This document shows positions 1 to 9,710 of a stretch of 64,000 nt of DNA, one piece after another (the first letter of the stretch is position 1; every line of letters begins with the position of its first letter). The stretch spans positions 124,001-188,000 of the forward strand of contig NZ_JBAJEX010000001.1 of NCBI RefSeq assembly GCF_039822265.1. Direction: 5' to 3'. The stretch is from Thiobacter sp. AK1 (lineage in GTDB: Bacteria; Pseudomonadota; Gammaproteobacteria; Burkholderiales; Thiobacteraceae). A program made the position numbers and the translations under genes. The notes below the pieces were generated by a model. That model had not been told where the DNA came from, ran no database searches, and saw nothing but the letters and a program-made list of their open reading frames with translations.

Positions 1-474
1 TGCCTGGCCATCCTGCTCGCGGAGGCCTTTCCCCAGGCCCATGTGGATGCGGCGGACGTGTCAGCAGAGGCGCTGGAAGTCGCGGAACGTAACGTCGCCG
101 ATTACCATCTGCAGGCACGCGTCACGTTGATCCGCTCAGATTTATTCAAGCGCCTGAAGGGAAGGCGCTACGACATCATCGTCACCAATCCGCCCTATGT
201 GGACGCCGCCGCGATGCAGACGCTGCCGGCGGAATACCGCGCGGAGCCACGGCTGGCCCTGGCCAGCGGTGAAGACGGCCTCGACCATGTGCGCGTCATC
301 CTGGACCAGGCTTTCCAGCACCTCAACCCGGGCGGCCTCTTGATCGTGGAAGTGGGTCACAACCGGGAACGGCTGGAGCAGGCTTTCCCCCATCTGCCCT
401 TCACTTGGCTCGAGGCTGGCGGCAGCGACGAATACGTCTTTCTGCTCACTCGCGAGCAGTTGCGGGGGCACTGA
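1..474 (+). CDS. prmB: Ribosomal protein L3 glutamine methyltransferase PrmB, 3' part
   Basis: The reading frame is open from base 1, so the gene starts upstream of the window and only the C-terminal ~157 residues are present. The SAM-dependent methyltransferase signature NPPY is encoded at about 190-201, followed by a region rich in PrmB-like motifs (LPAEYR, EDGLDHVR, and the FTWLE stretch near the end). The family methylates the side-chain amide of a glutamine; PrmB acts on ribosomal protein L3, while its relative PrmC acts on release factors. The C-terminal FTWLE/GGSDEYVFLLTR ending fits PrmB better than PrmC. It converges on the DUF302 gene that follows. Confidence 0.85.
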   Translation, partial: CLAILLAEAFPQAHVDAADVSAEALEVAERNVADYHLQARVTLIRSDLFKRLKGRRYDIIVTNPPYVDAAAMQTLPAEYRAEPRLALASGEDGLDHVRVILDQAFQHLNPGGLLIVEVGHNRERLEQAFPHLPFTWLEAGGSDEYVFLLTREQLRGH

Positions 475-488
475 GCCGCAAAGCCCGA

Positions 489-1013
489 TCACAGCTCTCC
501 ATTTGCGCCGGCGCGCATGATGCTCTCCAGCATGTCGCGCACCTCGATGGCCTTGGCCTTGAGTTCCGGCTTGAGGTTGGCGGCATTGATGAGCATGTTG
601 AGATCCATCATCACCAGCCAGCCCTGCCCCTTCTCATCTTCCACCAGGGCAATGCGGCAGGGCAAATAGGCCGCGAAGTCGAGACTGTAGTCCAGCATCT
701 GGCGCGCGGTCATGGCATCGCAAAACTGGAAGATGGTGGCCTGGCGGGAAGGCTTGCCGGTGATCGCTTCCACCTGCTTGGACAGGGGCAGCTCGGCCAC
801 CAGCTTCATGTTGAGCGCGTTGGCACGTAGCTTGAGGGATTGTTCCGCATCCTCCAGCGAGACGCCCTTGGCCAGCGGCATCTTGATCACCGTTTCCGCG
901 ATCGACATCAAACGCGGCGCGCCGGTTTGCGCCTTGCGGGTGCCCTGGGCGGCATGTGCCCCTGAAAATACCAACAAACCAGTGAGAACGATCAGGACAG
1001 ACAATACACGCAT
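489..1013 (-). CDS. Exported DUF302-family protein
   Basis: A 174-residue protein with an N-terminal signal peptide (hydrophobic core VLSVLIVLTGLLVF, cleavage near AHA-A). The rest resembles the DUF302 fold, a small alpha/beta domain of uncertain function often found beside redox or sulfur genes. The ATG at 1013 is preferred over a start further upstream because GGAGG lies just before it and the signal peptide begins there. Two cysteines (in FQFCDA and LPCRIA) remain in the mature part. A second DUF302 protein is encoded at 56962-57459. Confidence 0.7.
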   Translation of the reverse strand: MRVLSVLIVLTGLLVFSGAHAAQGTRKAQTGAPRLMSIAETVIKMPLAKGVSLEDAEQSLKLRANALNMKLVAELPLSKQVEAITGKPSRQATIFQFCDAMTARQMLDYSLDFAAYLPCRIALVEDEKGQGWLVMMDLNMLINAANLKPELKAKAIEVRDMLESIMRAGANGEL

Positions 1014-1089
1014 GAGACCTCCACAAGACCCACGACAGAAACGGGGCACACGTTGCGCCCTTGCGCCAGCATAGCGCATATTTCGGCCT

Positions 1090-1125
1090 CAGACGCAAAG
1101 CCCCTGTGGGACGGGCTTGAGCCGC
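1090..1125. repeat. REP-like palindrome
   Basis: The stretch around CTGTGGGACGGGCTTGAGCC looks like the extragenic REP family common in proteobacteria (CTGTGGGAGCGGGCTT-type). It lies between the DUF302 start and rluB, in non-coding DNA. Assignment is by eye only. Confidence 0.35.
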
Positions 1126-1166
1126 AATCAGCATCGCTTCACCACAGGCGGTCCACTCGCTGGGCG

Positions 1167-1335
1167 TCTCGTCATCTCCGCGCAAGCGGCAATCCCGGCT
1201 TACGCGGCATCAGCCACCGGCGTTGCTAGCTTCCGGCTTGCTTCGCTCGACCGGCACGACGGTCAATGTGCCAGTCGGCGAATCAGCGTTGTGGCCCTTC
1301 GCATCGATTCCCGGTTGCGCGAAGATGACGCCAAG
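1167..1335. repeat. Degenerate inverted pair of the CGTCATTCCCGCG repeat
   Basis: CGTCATCTCCGCGCAAGCGG near 1169 is mirrored by CGATTCCCGGTTGCGCGAAG near 1305-1325, whose reverse complement reads CGTCATCTTCGCGCAACCGG downstream. These are decayed relatives of the CGTCATTCCCGCGAAAGCGG unit seen better preserved at 5.2, 32.9, 34.5 and 60.7 kb. The region 1014-1349 holds no convincing gene. Confidence 0.45.
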
Positions 1336-1349
1336 GCGCCGCCGCAGAC

Positions 1350-2135
1350 TTACCTGCTTTCCGGTAGCCGTGGACGCGGTCGTGCGGGCCGTGATGTGGC
1401 TCCCAGGCCCACTTCCTGGAGCAGGGCCGCCACCTCGTCGCGCGAAAGCTCCAGGAATTTGCCGCGCTTGAGGCGAGGCGGCAGGCGCAGGCTGCCATAG
1501 CGCACACGGATCAGACGGGAAACCATGAGGCCAACGGCCTCGAACATGCGGCGCACCTCCCGGTTGCGTCCTTCCCGGATCACCACGTGGTACCAGTGGT
1601 TGGCCCCTTCGCCGCCACCGTCTTCGATGCTTTCGAAACGAGCCGGCGTGCCATCGATGTCCACGCCTTCCCGCAACTGCTGGGTCTGCTCGGGCGTGAG
1701 CCTGCCCATCACGCGCACGGCGTATTCCCGTTCCACCTCGTAGCGCGGATGCATCAGCCGGTTGGCGAGCTCCCCGGAGGTGGTAAACAATAGGAGCCCG
1801 CTGCTGTTGAGATCCAGCCGCCCCACGGCCAGCCACTTGGCCGTGCGCAAAGGTGGCAAGTGGCGGAAAACGCTGGGGCGGCCCTGGGGATCGGAGCGGC
1901 TGACGATCTCGCCCTCCGGCTTGTTGTACAGCAGCACGCGCGGCATGCGCTTGGCCGCTAGATGCAAGCGCACCGGCTTGCCATCCACGAAGATGTGGTC
2001 GCCTGGACCCACACTTTGACCGATGACCGCCGGCTTGCCGTTGACCTGCACGCGACCGGCGCGAATCCAGGCTTCCATTTCCCGCCGCGAACCCAGGCCC
2101 GCCGCGGCGAGCACCTTCTGCAGGCGTTCAGACAT
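1350..2135 (-). CDS. rluB: 23S rRNA pseudouridine synthase RluB
   Basis: A 261-residue protein with an N-terminal S4 RNA-binding domain (about residues 1-50, starting [18 protein letters not shown]) and an RsuA/RluB catalytic domain. The catalytic aspartate is D108 in the motif [12 protein letters not shown]. The family isomerises U2605 of 23S rRNA. Its start overlaps the end of scpB by 8 bp, and scpB overlaps scpA, so scpA-scpB-rluB form one operon, an arrangement common in proteobacteria. The C-terminal tail is Arg/Pro rich and ends just before a repeat region. Confidence 0.92.
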   Translation of the reverse strand: MSERLQKVLAAAGLGSRREMEAWIRAGRVQVNGKPAVIGQSVGPGDHIFVDGKPVRLHLAAKRMPRVLLYNKPEGEIVSRSDPQGRPSVFRHLPPLRTAKWLAVGRLDLNSSGLLLFTTSGELANRLMHPRYEVEREYAVRVMGRLTPEQTQQLREGVDIDGTPARFESIEDGGGEGANHWYHVVIREGRNREVRRMFEAVGLMVSRLIRVRYGSLRLPPRLKRGKFLELSRDEVAALLQEVGLGATSRPARPRPRLPESR

Positions 2136-2889
2136 CGTTGCCCGCCGCCTGCACGTCGCGCACGCCTAAATCCTCGATGACCGCTTCGATGGTCTCCCCC
2201 TCGCGTTGCGGCAAGCCCACCTCCCCTTCGACGCTCTCGCGCATCAGTGGCTCGCCATCCGCGGCCGCCGTGGTGGAGGCCGGCTCCTCTCGTTGAGGCG
2301 GTTGCGTTTCGTCGGCAACGCCCCCTGCGAGCTCTGGCATGAGCAACTGCTCGTTGATCACGAACTGGTCCAACGAGGGCAGCTCCTGCAGCGAGCGCAG
2401 GTTGAGGTCGTCCAGGAACTGCTTGGTGGTGGCATACAGCGCCGGCCGTCCCGGCACGTCGCGATGTCCCACCTGGTCGATCCAGCCCCGTGCTTCCAGC
2501 ATTTTGAGGATGTGGGTGGAAACGGCCACGCCGCGGATGGCCTCGATGTCACCACGCGTGACCGGCTGACGGTAGGCGATGATGGCCAGGGTCTCCAGCA
2601 CCGCTCGCGAATACTTGGGTGGTTTCTCGGGATTGAGGCGGTCGAGATAGACCTGGTATTCGGGCTTCGTTTGGAAACGCCAGCCGCTTGCAACCTGTAC
2701 CAATTCCACGCCCTTGTCCGCCCAGTCGGCGCGAATCTCGTAGAGCACCTTGCGCAGGTTGTCGTGATCAATCTCTGCGTCGAATAGTTTGGCCAACTGG
2801 TGCAAAGAGAGTGGCTCCTGGCTGGTAAGCAGGGCGACTTCCAGCACCCGTTTCACCTCATTCAGATTCAGATTCTGGTTCTCGTTCAT
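2128..2889 (-). CDS. scpB: Segregation and condensation protein ScpB
   Basis: A 253-residue winged-helix protein of the ScpB family, which with ScpA and SMC forms the chromosome-condensing complex. Family features include the [15 protein letters not shown] segment and [15 protein letters not shown]. The start at 2889 (MNENQNLN) is preferred because upstream in-frame codons lie inside scpA and give a poor N-terminus. The acidic C-terminal ~60 residues are low complexity. It overlaps scpA by 32 bp and rluB by 8 bp. Confidence 0.92.
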   Translation of the reverse strand: MNENQNLNLNEVKRVLEVALLTSQEPLSLHQLAKLFDAEIDHDNLRKVLYEIRADWADKGVELVQVASGWRFQTKPEYQVYLDRLNPEKPPKYSRAVLETLAIIAYRQPVTRGDIEAIRGVAVSTHILKMLEARGWIDQVGHRDVPGRPALYATTKQFLDDLNLRSLQELPSLDQFVINEQLLMPELAGGVADETQPPQREEPASTTAAADGEPLMRESVEGEVGLPQREGETIEAVIEDLGVRDVQAAGNDV

Positions 2890-3706
2890 CCGGATCGGCT
2901 TCGGCCAATTTGACGTAAATGGGGGCATACACCTCGGCCTGCGTGATCTCAATCATGCGCTGCTTGGCGAGTTCCAGAATGGCGAGGAAGGTAACGACCA
3001 GTTCGGGCACGCCGGCGGCAGGATCGAACAGCTCGCTAAAGGCCTTGTAGCCCTCCACGGACAGCACCCGCAGCACCCGGCTCATGTGCTCCCGCACCGA
3101 GAGTTCCTCGCGCGTGACGTGGTGATGCATGTTGCGCCGGGCGCGGGCGACGATGGCCTCCCATGCGGCTGCAAGATCGGCCACGCTCACCTGGGGCAGG
3201 CGCGCCACCGCCACCTTTTCCAGATACACGTGGACTAGATGCAGATCGCGGCCCACCTGCGGTAGCTCGTCCAGCTGGCGCGCGGCGTATTTGATCTGCT
3301 CGTATTCCAGTAGGCGGCGAACCAGCTCCGCCCGCGGGTCTTCGGCTGGCGCCTCGCCTTCCTCGCGCGGCGGCCGCGGCAGCAACATGCGCGACTTGAT
3401 CTCGGTGAGCATCGCCGCCATGACCAGATACTCCGCCGCCAGCTCCAGCTGCTTGGCGCGGATGCGATCCACATACTCCATGTACTGGCGGCACAACTCG
3501 GCCATGGGAATGTCCAGGATGTCCAAATTGTGCTTGCGGATCAGATAGAGGAGCAGATCCAACGGCCCCTCGAAGGCTTCGAGGATCACCTCCAAGGCAT
3601 CTGGCGGAATGTAGAGATCGGGCGGCAGCGCCACCAGCGGCTCGCCATAGACGCGGGCGCGGGCTTCGACGGGCGCAGACGCTGGCGCAGCGATGGCTTC
3701 GGTCAT
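2858..3706 (-). CDS. scpA: Segregation and condensation protein ScpA
   Basis: A 282-residue kleisin-like ScpA protein. The N-terminal half carries [23 protein letters not shown], the family hallmark for contacting the SMC head and neck, and [19 protein letters not shown]. First gene of the scpA-scpB-rluB operon. About 30 residues at the N-terminus, rich in Ala and Pro, precede the conserved domain, so a slightly later start cannot be excluded. Confidence 0.92.
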   Translation of the reverse strand: MTEAIAAPASAPVEARARVYGEPLVALPPDLYIPPDALEVILEAFEGPLDLLLYLIRKHNLDILDIPMAELCRQYMEYVDRIRAKQLELAAEYLVMAAMLTEIKSRMLLPRPPREEGEAPAEDPRAELVRRLLEYEQIKYAARQLDELPQVGRDLHLVHVYLEKVAVARLPQVSVADLAAAWEAIVARARRNMHHHVTREELSVREHMSRVLRVLSVEGYKAFSELFDPAAGVPELVVTFLAILELAKQRMIEITQAEVYAPIYVKLAEADPDEREPESESE

Positions 3707-3767
3707 GATCCGGCGATTTTACCGGATCGCGCCTAAGCCGCCCATGCCACTTCAAGCGGGACGGCAA

Positions 3768-3802
3768 ACGCTGGCCGCCGCGGCTAAAGCCGCTGCCACA
3801 GA
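3768..3802. repeat. REP-like palindrome
   Basis: A perfect inverted repeat GCGGCTAAAGCCGC is flanked by GCCACAG; on the minus strand it reads CTGTGGCAGCGGCTTTAGCC, which matches the common proteobacterial REP pattern. It lies in the 198-bp gap between scpA and trpS, where no gene is seen. Confidence 0.4.
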
Positions 3803-3904
3803 CTCTTCCGCCATGCCAGCCGCGCAAAGCGGGCCGGCATCCAAGCAGCAGTGGCTATGACGAGGCCCCACGGCAAGGGGTCATGCTGCAAGGCTGACAA
3901 ACGG

Positions 3905-5107
3905 CTAGCCGTAGGACAGCCCCATGGCCTCGCGCACGTCGCGCAAGGTCTCCTGCGCCAGTTCGCGCGCCTTCTCGCAACCATCGGCCACCAGGTTGCG
4001 CACCAGGGTGGGATCTTCCTCGTAGGGGCGCGCGCGCTCGTGCATGGGCTTTTGCTCTTCGAGCACGGCATCGATCACGGGCTGCTTGCATTCGAGACAA
4101 CCGATGCCGGCAGTGGTGCAACCCTCGCGCACCCACTGGCGCGTAGCGTCGTCGGAATAGACGAGATGGAACTGCCAGACCGGGCATTTGTCGGGGTTGC
4201 CGGGATCGGTGCGCCGCACCCGCGCCGGATCGGTGGGCATGGTGCGGATCTTTTTTACCACGCTGTCGGCCGCCTCACGCAGGCCGATGGTGTTGTGGTA
4301 GGACTTGGACATCTTCTGGCCATCCAGCCCGGGCATGCGCGAGGCCGCAGTGAGCAGGGCTTCGGGCTCGGGCAGGATCATCTTGCCGCTGCCTTCCAGG
4401 TAGCCGAACAGTCGCTCGCGGTCGGCCATCGACAGATTCTGCGCCTCGTTGATCAACGCCTTGCCCGCTTCCAGCGCCTCGGCGTCGCCCTCCTGCTGGT
4501 AGCGCGTGCGCAGCTCATCGTACAGGCGCGCCTTCTTGGAACCCAGCTTCTTCACCGCGAGCCGGGCCTTCTCCTCGAAGCCGGGTTCACGGCCGTAGAG
4601 ATGGTTGAAGCGCCGCGCGATCTCGCGCGTGAATTCGATGTGAGGTACCTGATCCTCGCCCACGGGCACGCGGTTGGCTCGATAAATCAGGATGTCCGCG
4701 CTCTGCAGCAGCGGGTAACCCAGGAAACCGTAGGTGGCAAGATCCCGATCGACCAGCTTCTCTTGTTGATCCTTGTAGGTGGGAATGCGTTCCAGCCAGC
4801 CCAGGGGGGTCATCATGGACAACAGCAGATGCAGTTCGGCGTGTTCCGGCACACGCGACTGGATGAACAGCGTGGCATTGGCCGGGTTCACACCGGCAGC
4901 AAGCCAGTCGATGACCATGTTCCAAACATGCTCCGCGATGGCATGAGGACTGTCGTAATGGGTGGTGAGCGCATGCCAGTCCGCAACGAAGAACAGACAT
5001 TCGTATTCGTTCTGCAGGCGGATCCAGTTTTTCAGCACACCATGGTAATGCCCCAGATGCAGACTGCCGGTGGGGCGCATGCCGGAAAGGACACGTTCAG
5101 CGAACAT
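3905..5107 (-). CDS. trpS: Tryptophan--tRNA ligase
   Basis: A 400-residue class I aminoacyl-tRNA synthetase. The HIGH-type motif is GSLHLGHYHG near residue 14 and the KMSKS motif is present intact (GQKMSKSYHNT, around residue 264). The length matches the longer bacterial TrpS form. It charges tRNA-Trp in the cytoplasm. It is separated from the scp operon by 198 bp and followed upstream by a composite repeat. Confidence 0.95.
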   Translation of the reverse strand: MFAERVLSGMRPTGSLHLGHYHGVLKNWIRLQNEYECLFFVADWHALTTHYDSPHAIAEHVWNMVIDWLAAGVNPANATLFIQSRVPEHAELHLLLSMMTPLGWLERIPTYKDQQEKLVDRDLATYGFLGYPLLQSADILIYRANRVPVGEDQVPHIEFTREIARRFNHLYGREPGFEEKARLAVKKLGSKKARLYDELRTRYQQEGDAEALEAGKALINEAQNLSMADRERLFGYLEGSGKMILPEPEALLTAASRMPGLDGQKMSKSYHNTIGLREAADSVVKKIRTMPTDPARVRRTDPGNPDKCPVWQFHLVYSDDATRQWVREGCTTAGIGCLECKQPVIDAVLEEQKPMHERARPYEEDPTLVRNLVADGCEKARELAQETLRDVREAMGLSYG

Positions 5108-5152
5108 GGCAACAGATCCTATCGAGGATGACGTAAAAGCGTGACGCCTTTG

Positions 5153-5268
5153 TCTCGTCCCCGGGCAAGCGGGAATCCAGCAAAATCGTCATGAAATAGC
5201 GCGCTCCCCGCTACGCGGGAATGACGGTCCGAGTGCGTGGCGTCTCACCTAGTTTTTCCGTCTCGATC
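5153..5268 (+). repeat. Composite palindromic repeat, copy A
   Basis: Order of blocks: GGGCAAGCGGGAATCCAG, CAAAATCGTC, then CTCCCCGCTACGCGGGAATG, ACGGTCC, then GTGGCGTCTCACCTAGTTTT and TCTCGATC. The same blocks in the same order occur at 34.5 and 60.7 kb, and inverted at 32.9 kb. The right end runs up to the stop codon of the M50 peptidase gene. Imperfect terminal inverted repeats (AAAAGCGTGACGCC at left, its counterpart at right) are visible. Confidence 0.6.
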
Positions 5269-5929
5269 AAGCAGCAAAAATGGTGAGCAGCAAGCGGGTG
5301 GTCAATACCACCAGTGGCCACAGTAGCGCGCCCAGTACCCCCGTCACCAGCAACACCACCAGGATGAGCATGCCATAAGGCTCGATGCGGGCGAAGCGCC
5401 AAGCATAGGGACTGGGTAGCAGGCTCACCGCAATGCGTCCGCCATCCAAAGGTGGGAGCGGAAACAGGTTGAGCACCATCAGAATAACGTTGATGAGAAT
5501 GCCCTTCTCCGCCATCGCATAGAACCACTCGCCCACGCCGCCTGCCGGCAACCCGTTGCTGACGTTCGCCACCAGAATCCACAGCACCGCCATCACCAGA
5601 TTGGCCATGGGACCCGCGGCCGCCACCCACAACATGTCGCGCTTGGGGTGGCGCAAGCGGCTGAAATTCACAGGCACGGGCTTGGCCCAGCCAAACAGAA
5701 AACCCTGCCCGGCTAGCGCGGTGGTGAAGTAGATGAACAGCGGCACCAGGATGGTCCCCACGGGGTCGATGTGGCGCAGGGGATTCAAGCTGATGCGCCC
5801 CGCCTGCCAGGCGGTGGGATCACCGAAATAGCGCGCCACGTAGCCATGGGCTGCCTCATGCAAGGTGATGGCAAACAGCACGGGCAGCGCCAACACCGAG
5901 ATTTCCCGCAGGATCGCTTCCACTTCCAT
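5267..5929 (-). CDS. Site-2 protease family membrane metalloprotease (M50)
   Basis: A 220-residue multi-pass membrane protein. The zinc-binding HExxH motif is HEAAH at residues 24-28 in the first membrane helix, and the third ligand is supplied by PPLDGGR at 159-165. This is the short M50 form found near trpS and Sua5-like genes in many proteobacteria; its substrate is not known. Its ATG shares one base with the TGA of the Sua5-like gene, so the two are translationally coupled. The stop lies within the right end of repeat copy A. Confidence 0.85.
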   Translation of the reverse strand: MEVEAILREISVLALPVLFAITLHEAAHGYVARYFGDPTAWQAGRISLNPLRHIDPVGTILVPLFIYFTTALAGQGFLFGWAKPVPVNFSRLRHPKRDMLWVAAAGPMANLVMAVLWILVANVSNGLPAGGVGEWFYAMAEKGILINVILMVLNLFPLPPLDGGRIAVSLLPSPYAWRFARIEPYGMLILVVLLVTGVLGALLWPLVVLTTRLLLTIFAA

Positions 5930-6558
5930 CAGTGCTCCAGTCCGAAAGGTGCAAGACTGCCCTTGCCCTTACGTAACACCTGAGGCGTCTCGCCCGTGAG
6001 ATCGATCACCGTGGTGGGCTCCACGCCGCAGGGACCTGCATCCAGGATCAGGGCCACATGCTTTTCCAGCCGCTCGCGGATTGCTTCCGGGTCGTTGAGC
6101 GGCAGGGCATCGCCCGGGAGGATCAGCGTGGTGGAGAGCAACGGTTCACCGAGCTCGCTTAGCAGCGCGAGCGCCACCGGCTGGTCTGGCACGCGGATGC
6201 CGATGGTGGCCCGTTTGGGGTGTTGCAGCCGACGCGGCACTTCGCGCGTCGCCTCCAGGATAAAGGTGTAGCTGCCGGGTGTGTTGGCCTTGAGGAGACG
6301 GAACTGGCGGTTGTCCACCTTGGCATAGGTGGCGATTTCCGCCAAATCGCGCACCATCAGGGTCAGATGGTGATGTTCGTCCAGACCGCGAATCTGGCGC
6401 AATTGTCGCTCGCAATCCTTGTCGCCCAGATGGCAGCCCAAGGCGTAACAGGAATCCGTGGGATAGACGATCACGCCGCCGGCGCGCACGATGTCGGCCG
6501 CCTGGCGGATGAGCCGTGGCTGGGGATTCTGCGGATGAATGGAAAAGAACTGCGCCAT
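5929..6558 (-). CDS. Sua5/YciO/YrdC-family protein
   Basis: A 209-residue protein starting MAQFFSIHPQNPQPR at 6558, chosen because the family starts there and upstream residues are Arg-rich and unlike it. Motifs of the YrdC fold include GGVIVYPTDSCYALGC and the PGSYTFILEAT segment. The length and start resemble the YciO branch more than TsaC. TsaC/Sua5 makes threonylcarbamoyl-AMP for tRNA t6A; YciO-type proteins are related, and their main role is less certain. In operon with the PHP gene upstream (38 bp gap) and the M50 gene downstream. Confidence 0.8.
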   Translation of the reverse strand: MAQFFSIHPQNPQPRLIRQAADIVRAGGVIVYPTDSCYALGCHLGDKDCERQLRQIRGLDEHHHLTLMVRDLAEIATYAKVDNRQFRLLKANTPGSYTFILEATREVPRRLQHPKRATIGIRVPDQPVALALLSELGEPLLSTTLILPGDALPLNDPEAIRERLEKHVALILDAGPCGVEPTTVIDLTGETPQVLRKGKGSLAPFGLEH

Positions 6559-6596
6559 GGAGGAAGGACATCGCGCCCACAGGAAGGGACCGGAAC

Positions 6597-7448
6597 TCAG
6601 GCCGCTGCGGGAAGCACCTCGGGCCAGTCGTGCCAGACGGGGACGCAACCAGGGGGCAGCGCCGCGAGACGACCCATGTCCACGTAACCGTGGCCTGGAC
6701 CATGATAGTCGGAACCGCGCGAGGCCTTAAAGCCGAACTCGCGTGCAAGCTGGGCGAAACGGAGGATCTCGTCCTGGGAATGGCTGCCGGATACCACCTC
6801 CACCGCACACCCCCCCAATTCGAGAAACTCGGCAAACAGCTCGCGCATAAGCCGTGGACCCAGGTCGTAGCGCCCCGGATGGGCGATCACTGCAACACCC
6901 CCTGCGCCCTGGATCCACGCCACTGCCTCGTCCAGTCCGGCCCAGATGTGCTCCACATAGCCTGGTTTGCCCTTGACCAGATACTTGCGAAACACGCCAC
7001 GCATGTCGGCAGCGTGACCTTGCTCGATGAGGAAGCGCGCGAAATGGGTGCGGCTGATGATGTGCTCACTGGCCAGCGCCATCGCCCCTTCCAGACTGCC
7101 GGAAATACCAATGCGTTCCAGCTCCTGAGCGATGCGCCGGGCACGTTCGACACGGGACGCACGTAGCCGGGCCAGCCCCGCCTGAAGCACCGGATGGGTC
7201 TCGTCGATGCGAAGTCCCACGACATGGATAGTACGACCGCGCCAGGTGACGGAAATCTCCACGCCACTCACCAGATGCATGCCCTGGCAGCTCGCTTCCT
7301 CGCGCGCCTCGGCGACCCCGGCCACGTCGTCATGATCGGTCAGGGCGAGCACCCGCACGCCCCGGGCCGCGGCATGACGTACCAGCTCGCGGGGGGCGAG
7401 TTGGCCATCGGAGATGCGGGAATGGGCGTGGAGATCGACAGAGAACAT
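6597..7448 (-). CDS. PHP-domain phosphoesterase, RNase AM/YciV (TrpH) type
   Basis: A 283-residue protein with the metal-binding PHP signature [11 protein letters not shown] at residues 5-15 and LALTDHDD at about 35-42, plus AHPGRYD and GSDYHGPG later. Family members hydrolyse 3',5'-nucleoside bisphosphates and trim the 5' ends of small RNAs. It starts the operon PHP / Sua5-like / M50 and is divergent from yciB, with a 142-bp gap between the start codons. Confidence 0.82.
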   Translation of the reverse strand: MFSVDLHAHSRISDGQLAPRELVRHAAARGVRVLALTDHDDVAGVAEAREEASCQGMHLVSGVEISVTWRGRTIHVVGLRIDETHPVLQAGLARLRASRVERARRIAQELERIGISGSLEGAMALASEHIISRTHFARFLIEQGHAADMRGVFRKYLVKGKPGYVEHIWAGLDEAVAWIQGAGGVAVIAHPGRYDLGPRLMRELFAEFLELGGCAVEVVSGSHSQDEILRFAQLAREFGFKASRGSDYHGPGHGYVDMGRLAALPPGCVPVWHDWPEVLPAAA

Positions 7449-7590
7449 GATGAGGACGATGGAATCTACAAATCATAACAAAAATGCGCGTGTGCTGTCT
7501 TGCGCGCCCGTGCTAAACTTCTTGCGCCCCACGAACATCGACCTGCGCGCGAACCTGCGACAGGCCCGCGTGTCGAAAACGAAGCCATCC

Positions 7591-8130
7591 ATGAAATTTT
7601 TCTTCGACCTGTTTCCCATCCTGTTGTTCTTTGTGGCCTACAAGATCCACGGTATCTACACCGCCACGGCCGTGGCCATCGCCGCGACCTTTGCCCAGAT
7701 CGCCTGGGTGTGGTGGCGGCGACGTCGTGTGGACACCATGCTCTGGGTGAGCCTCGTTTTGATCAGCGTGTTCGGCGGCGCCACCTTGTTTTTGCACGAT
7801 CCGCTATTCATCAAATGGAAGCCCACCGTGCTCTACTGGCTGTTCGCCGTGGTGCTGCTTCTCGCCGACCTGTTGTTCGGGCGCAATCTGATCGCCGCCA
7901 TGATGCGGCACCAGATCAAGCTGCCGGCTTCCATCTGGCGCAGGCTCAATCTCAGCTGGGCCGGGTTCTTTACCCTGATGGGAGGGCTCAATCTGTTCGT
8001 GGCCTACCGTTTTTCCGAGGCGGCGTGGGTGAACTTCAAGCTGTTCGGTTTTCTCGGCATCATGCTGGTGTTCGTACTGCTCCAGGCACTGATGCTGGCG
8101 AAATACGTGGAGGAAGGAGAACGTTCCTGA
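7591..8130 (+). CDS. yciB: Inner membrane septation protein YciB/IspZ
   Basis: A 179-residue integral membrane protein with about five hydrophobic segments, beginning [14 protein letters not shown], the typical start of the family. In-frame codons upstream run into the divergent intergenic region and are not used. The family is linked to cell-envelope synthesis and division. Its stop overlaps the start of the YciI gene (TGATG). Confidence 0.88.
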   Translation: MKFFFDLFPILLFFVAYKIHGIYTATAVAIAATFAQIAWVWWRRRRVDTMLWVSLVLISVFGGATLFLHDPLFIKWKPTVLYWLFAVVLLLADLLFGRNLIAAMMRHQIKLPASIWRRLNLSWAGFFTLMGGLNLFVAYRFSEAAWVNFKLFGFLGIMLVFVLLQALMLAKYVEEGERS

Positions 8131-8432
8131 TGCTTTATGTGATCTGGGGTGAAGACGTCCCGGACAGCCTTTCCCGCCGGCAGGCGGCGCGTCCTGCGCA
8201 TCTGGCGCGCCTGGAAGCGCTGCAAAACGAAGGCCGCCTGCTCCTTGCAGGCCCCTGCCCTGCCATCGACAGCCCCGATCCGGGACCGGCGGGCTTTGGC
8301 GGCAGTCTGATCGTGGCCGAATTCGCCTCGCTCGAAGAGGCCCGCGCGTGGGCTGAGGCGGATCCCTACGTTGGTGCAGGCGTGTACGCCCGCGTCACCG
8401 TGAAACCTTTTCGCAAGGTGTTTCCCGCATGA
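8130..8432 (+). CDS. YciI-family protein
   Basis: A 100-residue protein of the YciI fold (ferredoxin-like, related to muconolactone isomerase), with the conserved RPAHLARL and DPYVGAGVY segments. Biochemical function is unknown in most bacteria. The start at 8130 overlaps the yciB stop by one base and its own stop overlaps the bolA start (ATGA), so yciB-yciI-bolA are coupled. Confidence 0.85.
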   Translation: MLYVIWGEDVPDSLSRRQAARPAHLARLEALQNEGRLLLAGPCPAIDSPDPGPAGFGGSLIVAEFASLEEARAWAEADPYVGAGVYARVTVKPFRKVFPA

Positions 8433-8692
8433 ATACGGTGGAATTGATCCGGCAACGCCTCGCTGCGCTTGCCCCGCAGCATTTGGAGATCGCCGATGAC
8501 AGCGCGCTCCATGCCGGTCATGCCGGCGCCGGTGCGGGTGGACATTATCGCCTCACCATCGTCTGCGAGCGTTTCGCGGGCCTGTCCACCGTGGCGCGCC
8601 ACCGACTCGTGTATGACACTCTGGGTGAGTTGATGCGAAGCGAAATCCACGCCCTCAGCATCACCGCGGCCACCCCTGACGAATTCTTCTGA
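8429..8692 (+). CDS. BolA-family protein
   Basis: An 87-residue BolA-fold protein: an N-terminal helix ([13 protein letters not shown]), a central [15 protein letters not shown] segment, and the [13 protein letters not shown] helix that includes the family His. BolA proteins pair with monothiol glutaredoxins in iron-sulfur handling. Translationally coupled to the YciI gene upstream. Confidence 0.88.
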   Translation: MNTVELIRQRLAALAPQHLEIADDSALHAGHAGAGAGGHYRLTIVCERFAGLSTVARHRLVYDTLGELMRSEIHALSITAATPDEFF

Positions 8693-8714
8693 CCAACCCC
8701 AAAGAGGACCTTTC

Positions 8715-9542
8715 ATGAAAACCATCACCTCCCGCGTGTTGTTCGCTCTTCTCGGCAGCATGCTCGCCTTGGGCGCTTGCAATGCTCAACCCGCCGCCAA
8801 AAGCGCCAATGATGGCGTGGCCGCCACCGTCAACGGCACGCCCATCAAGCAGGCCGTGATCGATGCCTTCATGCAGCAGCGCGCCGCCCAGGGCGCGCCC
8901 GATACACCCGAGGTACGCAAGGCCCTGCTGGAAGAACTCATTAGCCGCGAAGTGGTAAAGCAGGCAGCGGTGAAAGAAGGAATCGACAAGCGCCCAGACG
9001 TGCAGATGCAGATGGACCTCGCGCGCCAAAATATCTTGCTCAATGCCTATGTGCAGGACTACATCAAGAAACACCCCATCACCGATGACATGATCAAGGC
9101 CGAGTACGACAAGATCAAGGCACAGATCGGCGACAAGCAGTACCATGCGCGCCACATCCTGGTGGCGGACAAGAAGGAAGCCGAGGCCATCATCGCCCAA
9201 TTGGCCAAGGGCGCGAAATTCGAGAAGCTGGCGCAGCAGAAGTCCAAGGACTCCTCCGCCCAGAATGGCGGCGATTTGGGCTGGAACGTGCCCACCGCCT
9301 ATGTGAAACCGTTTGCCGATGCACTGGTGTCCCTGAAAAAAGGCGAATACACCAAGACGCCGGTGCAGAGCCAATTCGGCTGGCACGTAATCAAGCTGGA
9401 AGACGTGAAAGACGCGCCCAAGCTCGACGAGCTCAAGCCCCAGCTCATCCAGCGCCTACAGCAGCAGCAACTGCAGCAAATGGCTGCCGAGCTACGCGCC
9501 AAGGCCAAAATCGAATACGCCACGCCGGCCGAGAGCAAGTAA
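8715..9542 (+). CDS. Parvulin-type peptidyl-prolyl isomerase lipoprotein
   Basis: A 275-residue protein with a lipoprotein signal ending LALGAC (lipidated Cys22). An N-terminal helical chaperone-like region is followed by a PpiC rotamase domain (about 140-235; ARHILV, GGDLGW, FGWHVIKLED). It resembles PpiC/PrsA-type periplasmic foldases. AGAGG upstream serves as ribosome binding site. A strong terminator follows the gene, closing the yciB-yciI-bolA-ppiase run. Confidence 0.88.
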   Translation: MKTITSRVLFALLGSMLALGACNAQPAAKSANDGVAATVNGTPIKQAVIDAFMQQRAAQGAPDTPEVRKALLEELISREVVKQAAVKEGIDKRPDVQMQMDLARQNILLNAYVQDYIKKHPITDDMIKAEYDKIKAQIGDKQYHARHILVADKKEAEAIIAQLAKGAKFEKLAQQKSKDSSAQNGGDLGWNVPTAYVKPFADALVSLKKGEYTKTPVQSQFGWHVIKLEDVKDAPKLDELKPQLIQRLQQQQLQQMAAELRAKAKIEYATPAESK

Positions 9543-9555
9543 GTCTCTTACCACG

Positions 9556-9586
9556 AACCGCGCCGCATGCGCCGGCGCGGTTTTTT
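9556..9586 (+). terminator. Rho-independent terminator
   Basis: Stem ACCGCGCCG / CGGCGCGGT around a short loop is followed by TTTTTT, 13 bp after the isomerase stop codon. Confidence 0.85.
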
Positions 9587-9710
9587 CGTCGGCGCGGCGG
9601 GGCACTAAAGGACGGGAAATCGCCGCCAACAATCCTCGCGAACGCCCAATGGGATGCCGATAGCCTAGGCATTCACCCCACTCTTCCCTCCCAGGTCAAG
9701 CAATCGAGCC

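Noticed and set aside
7449-7590. A promoter for yciB around TGCTAAACT
   Set aside because: No -35 at proper spacing; evidence too weak to list.
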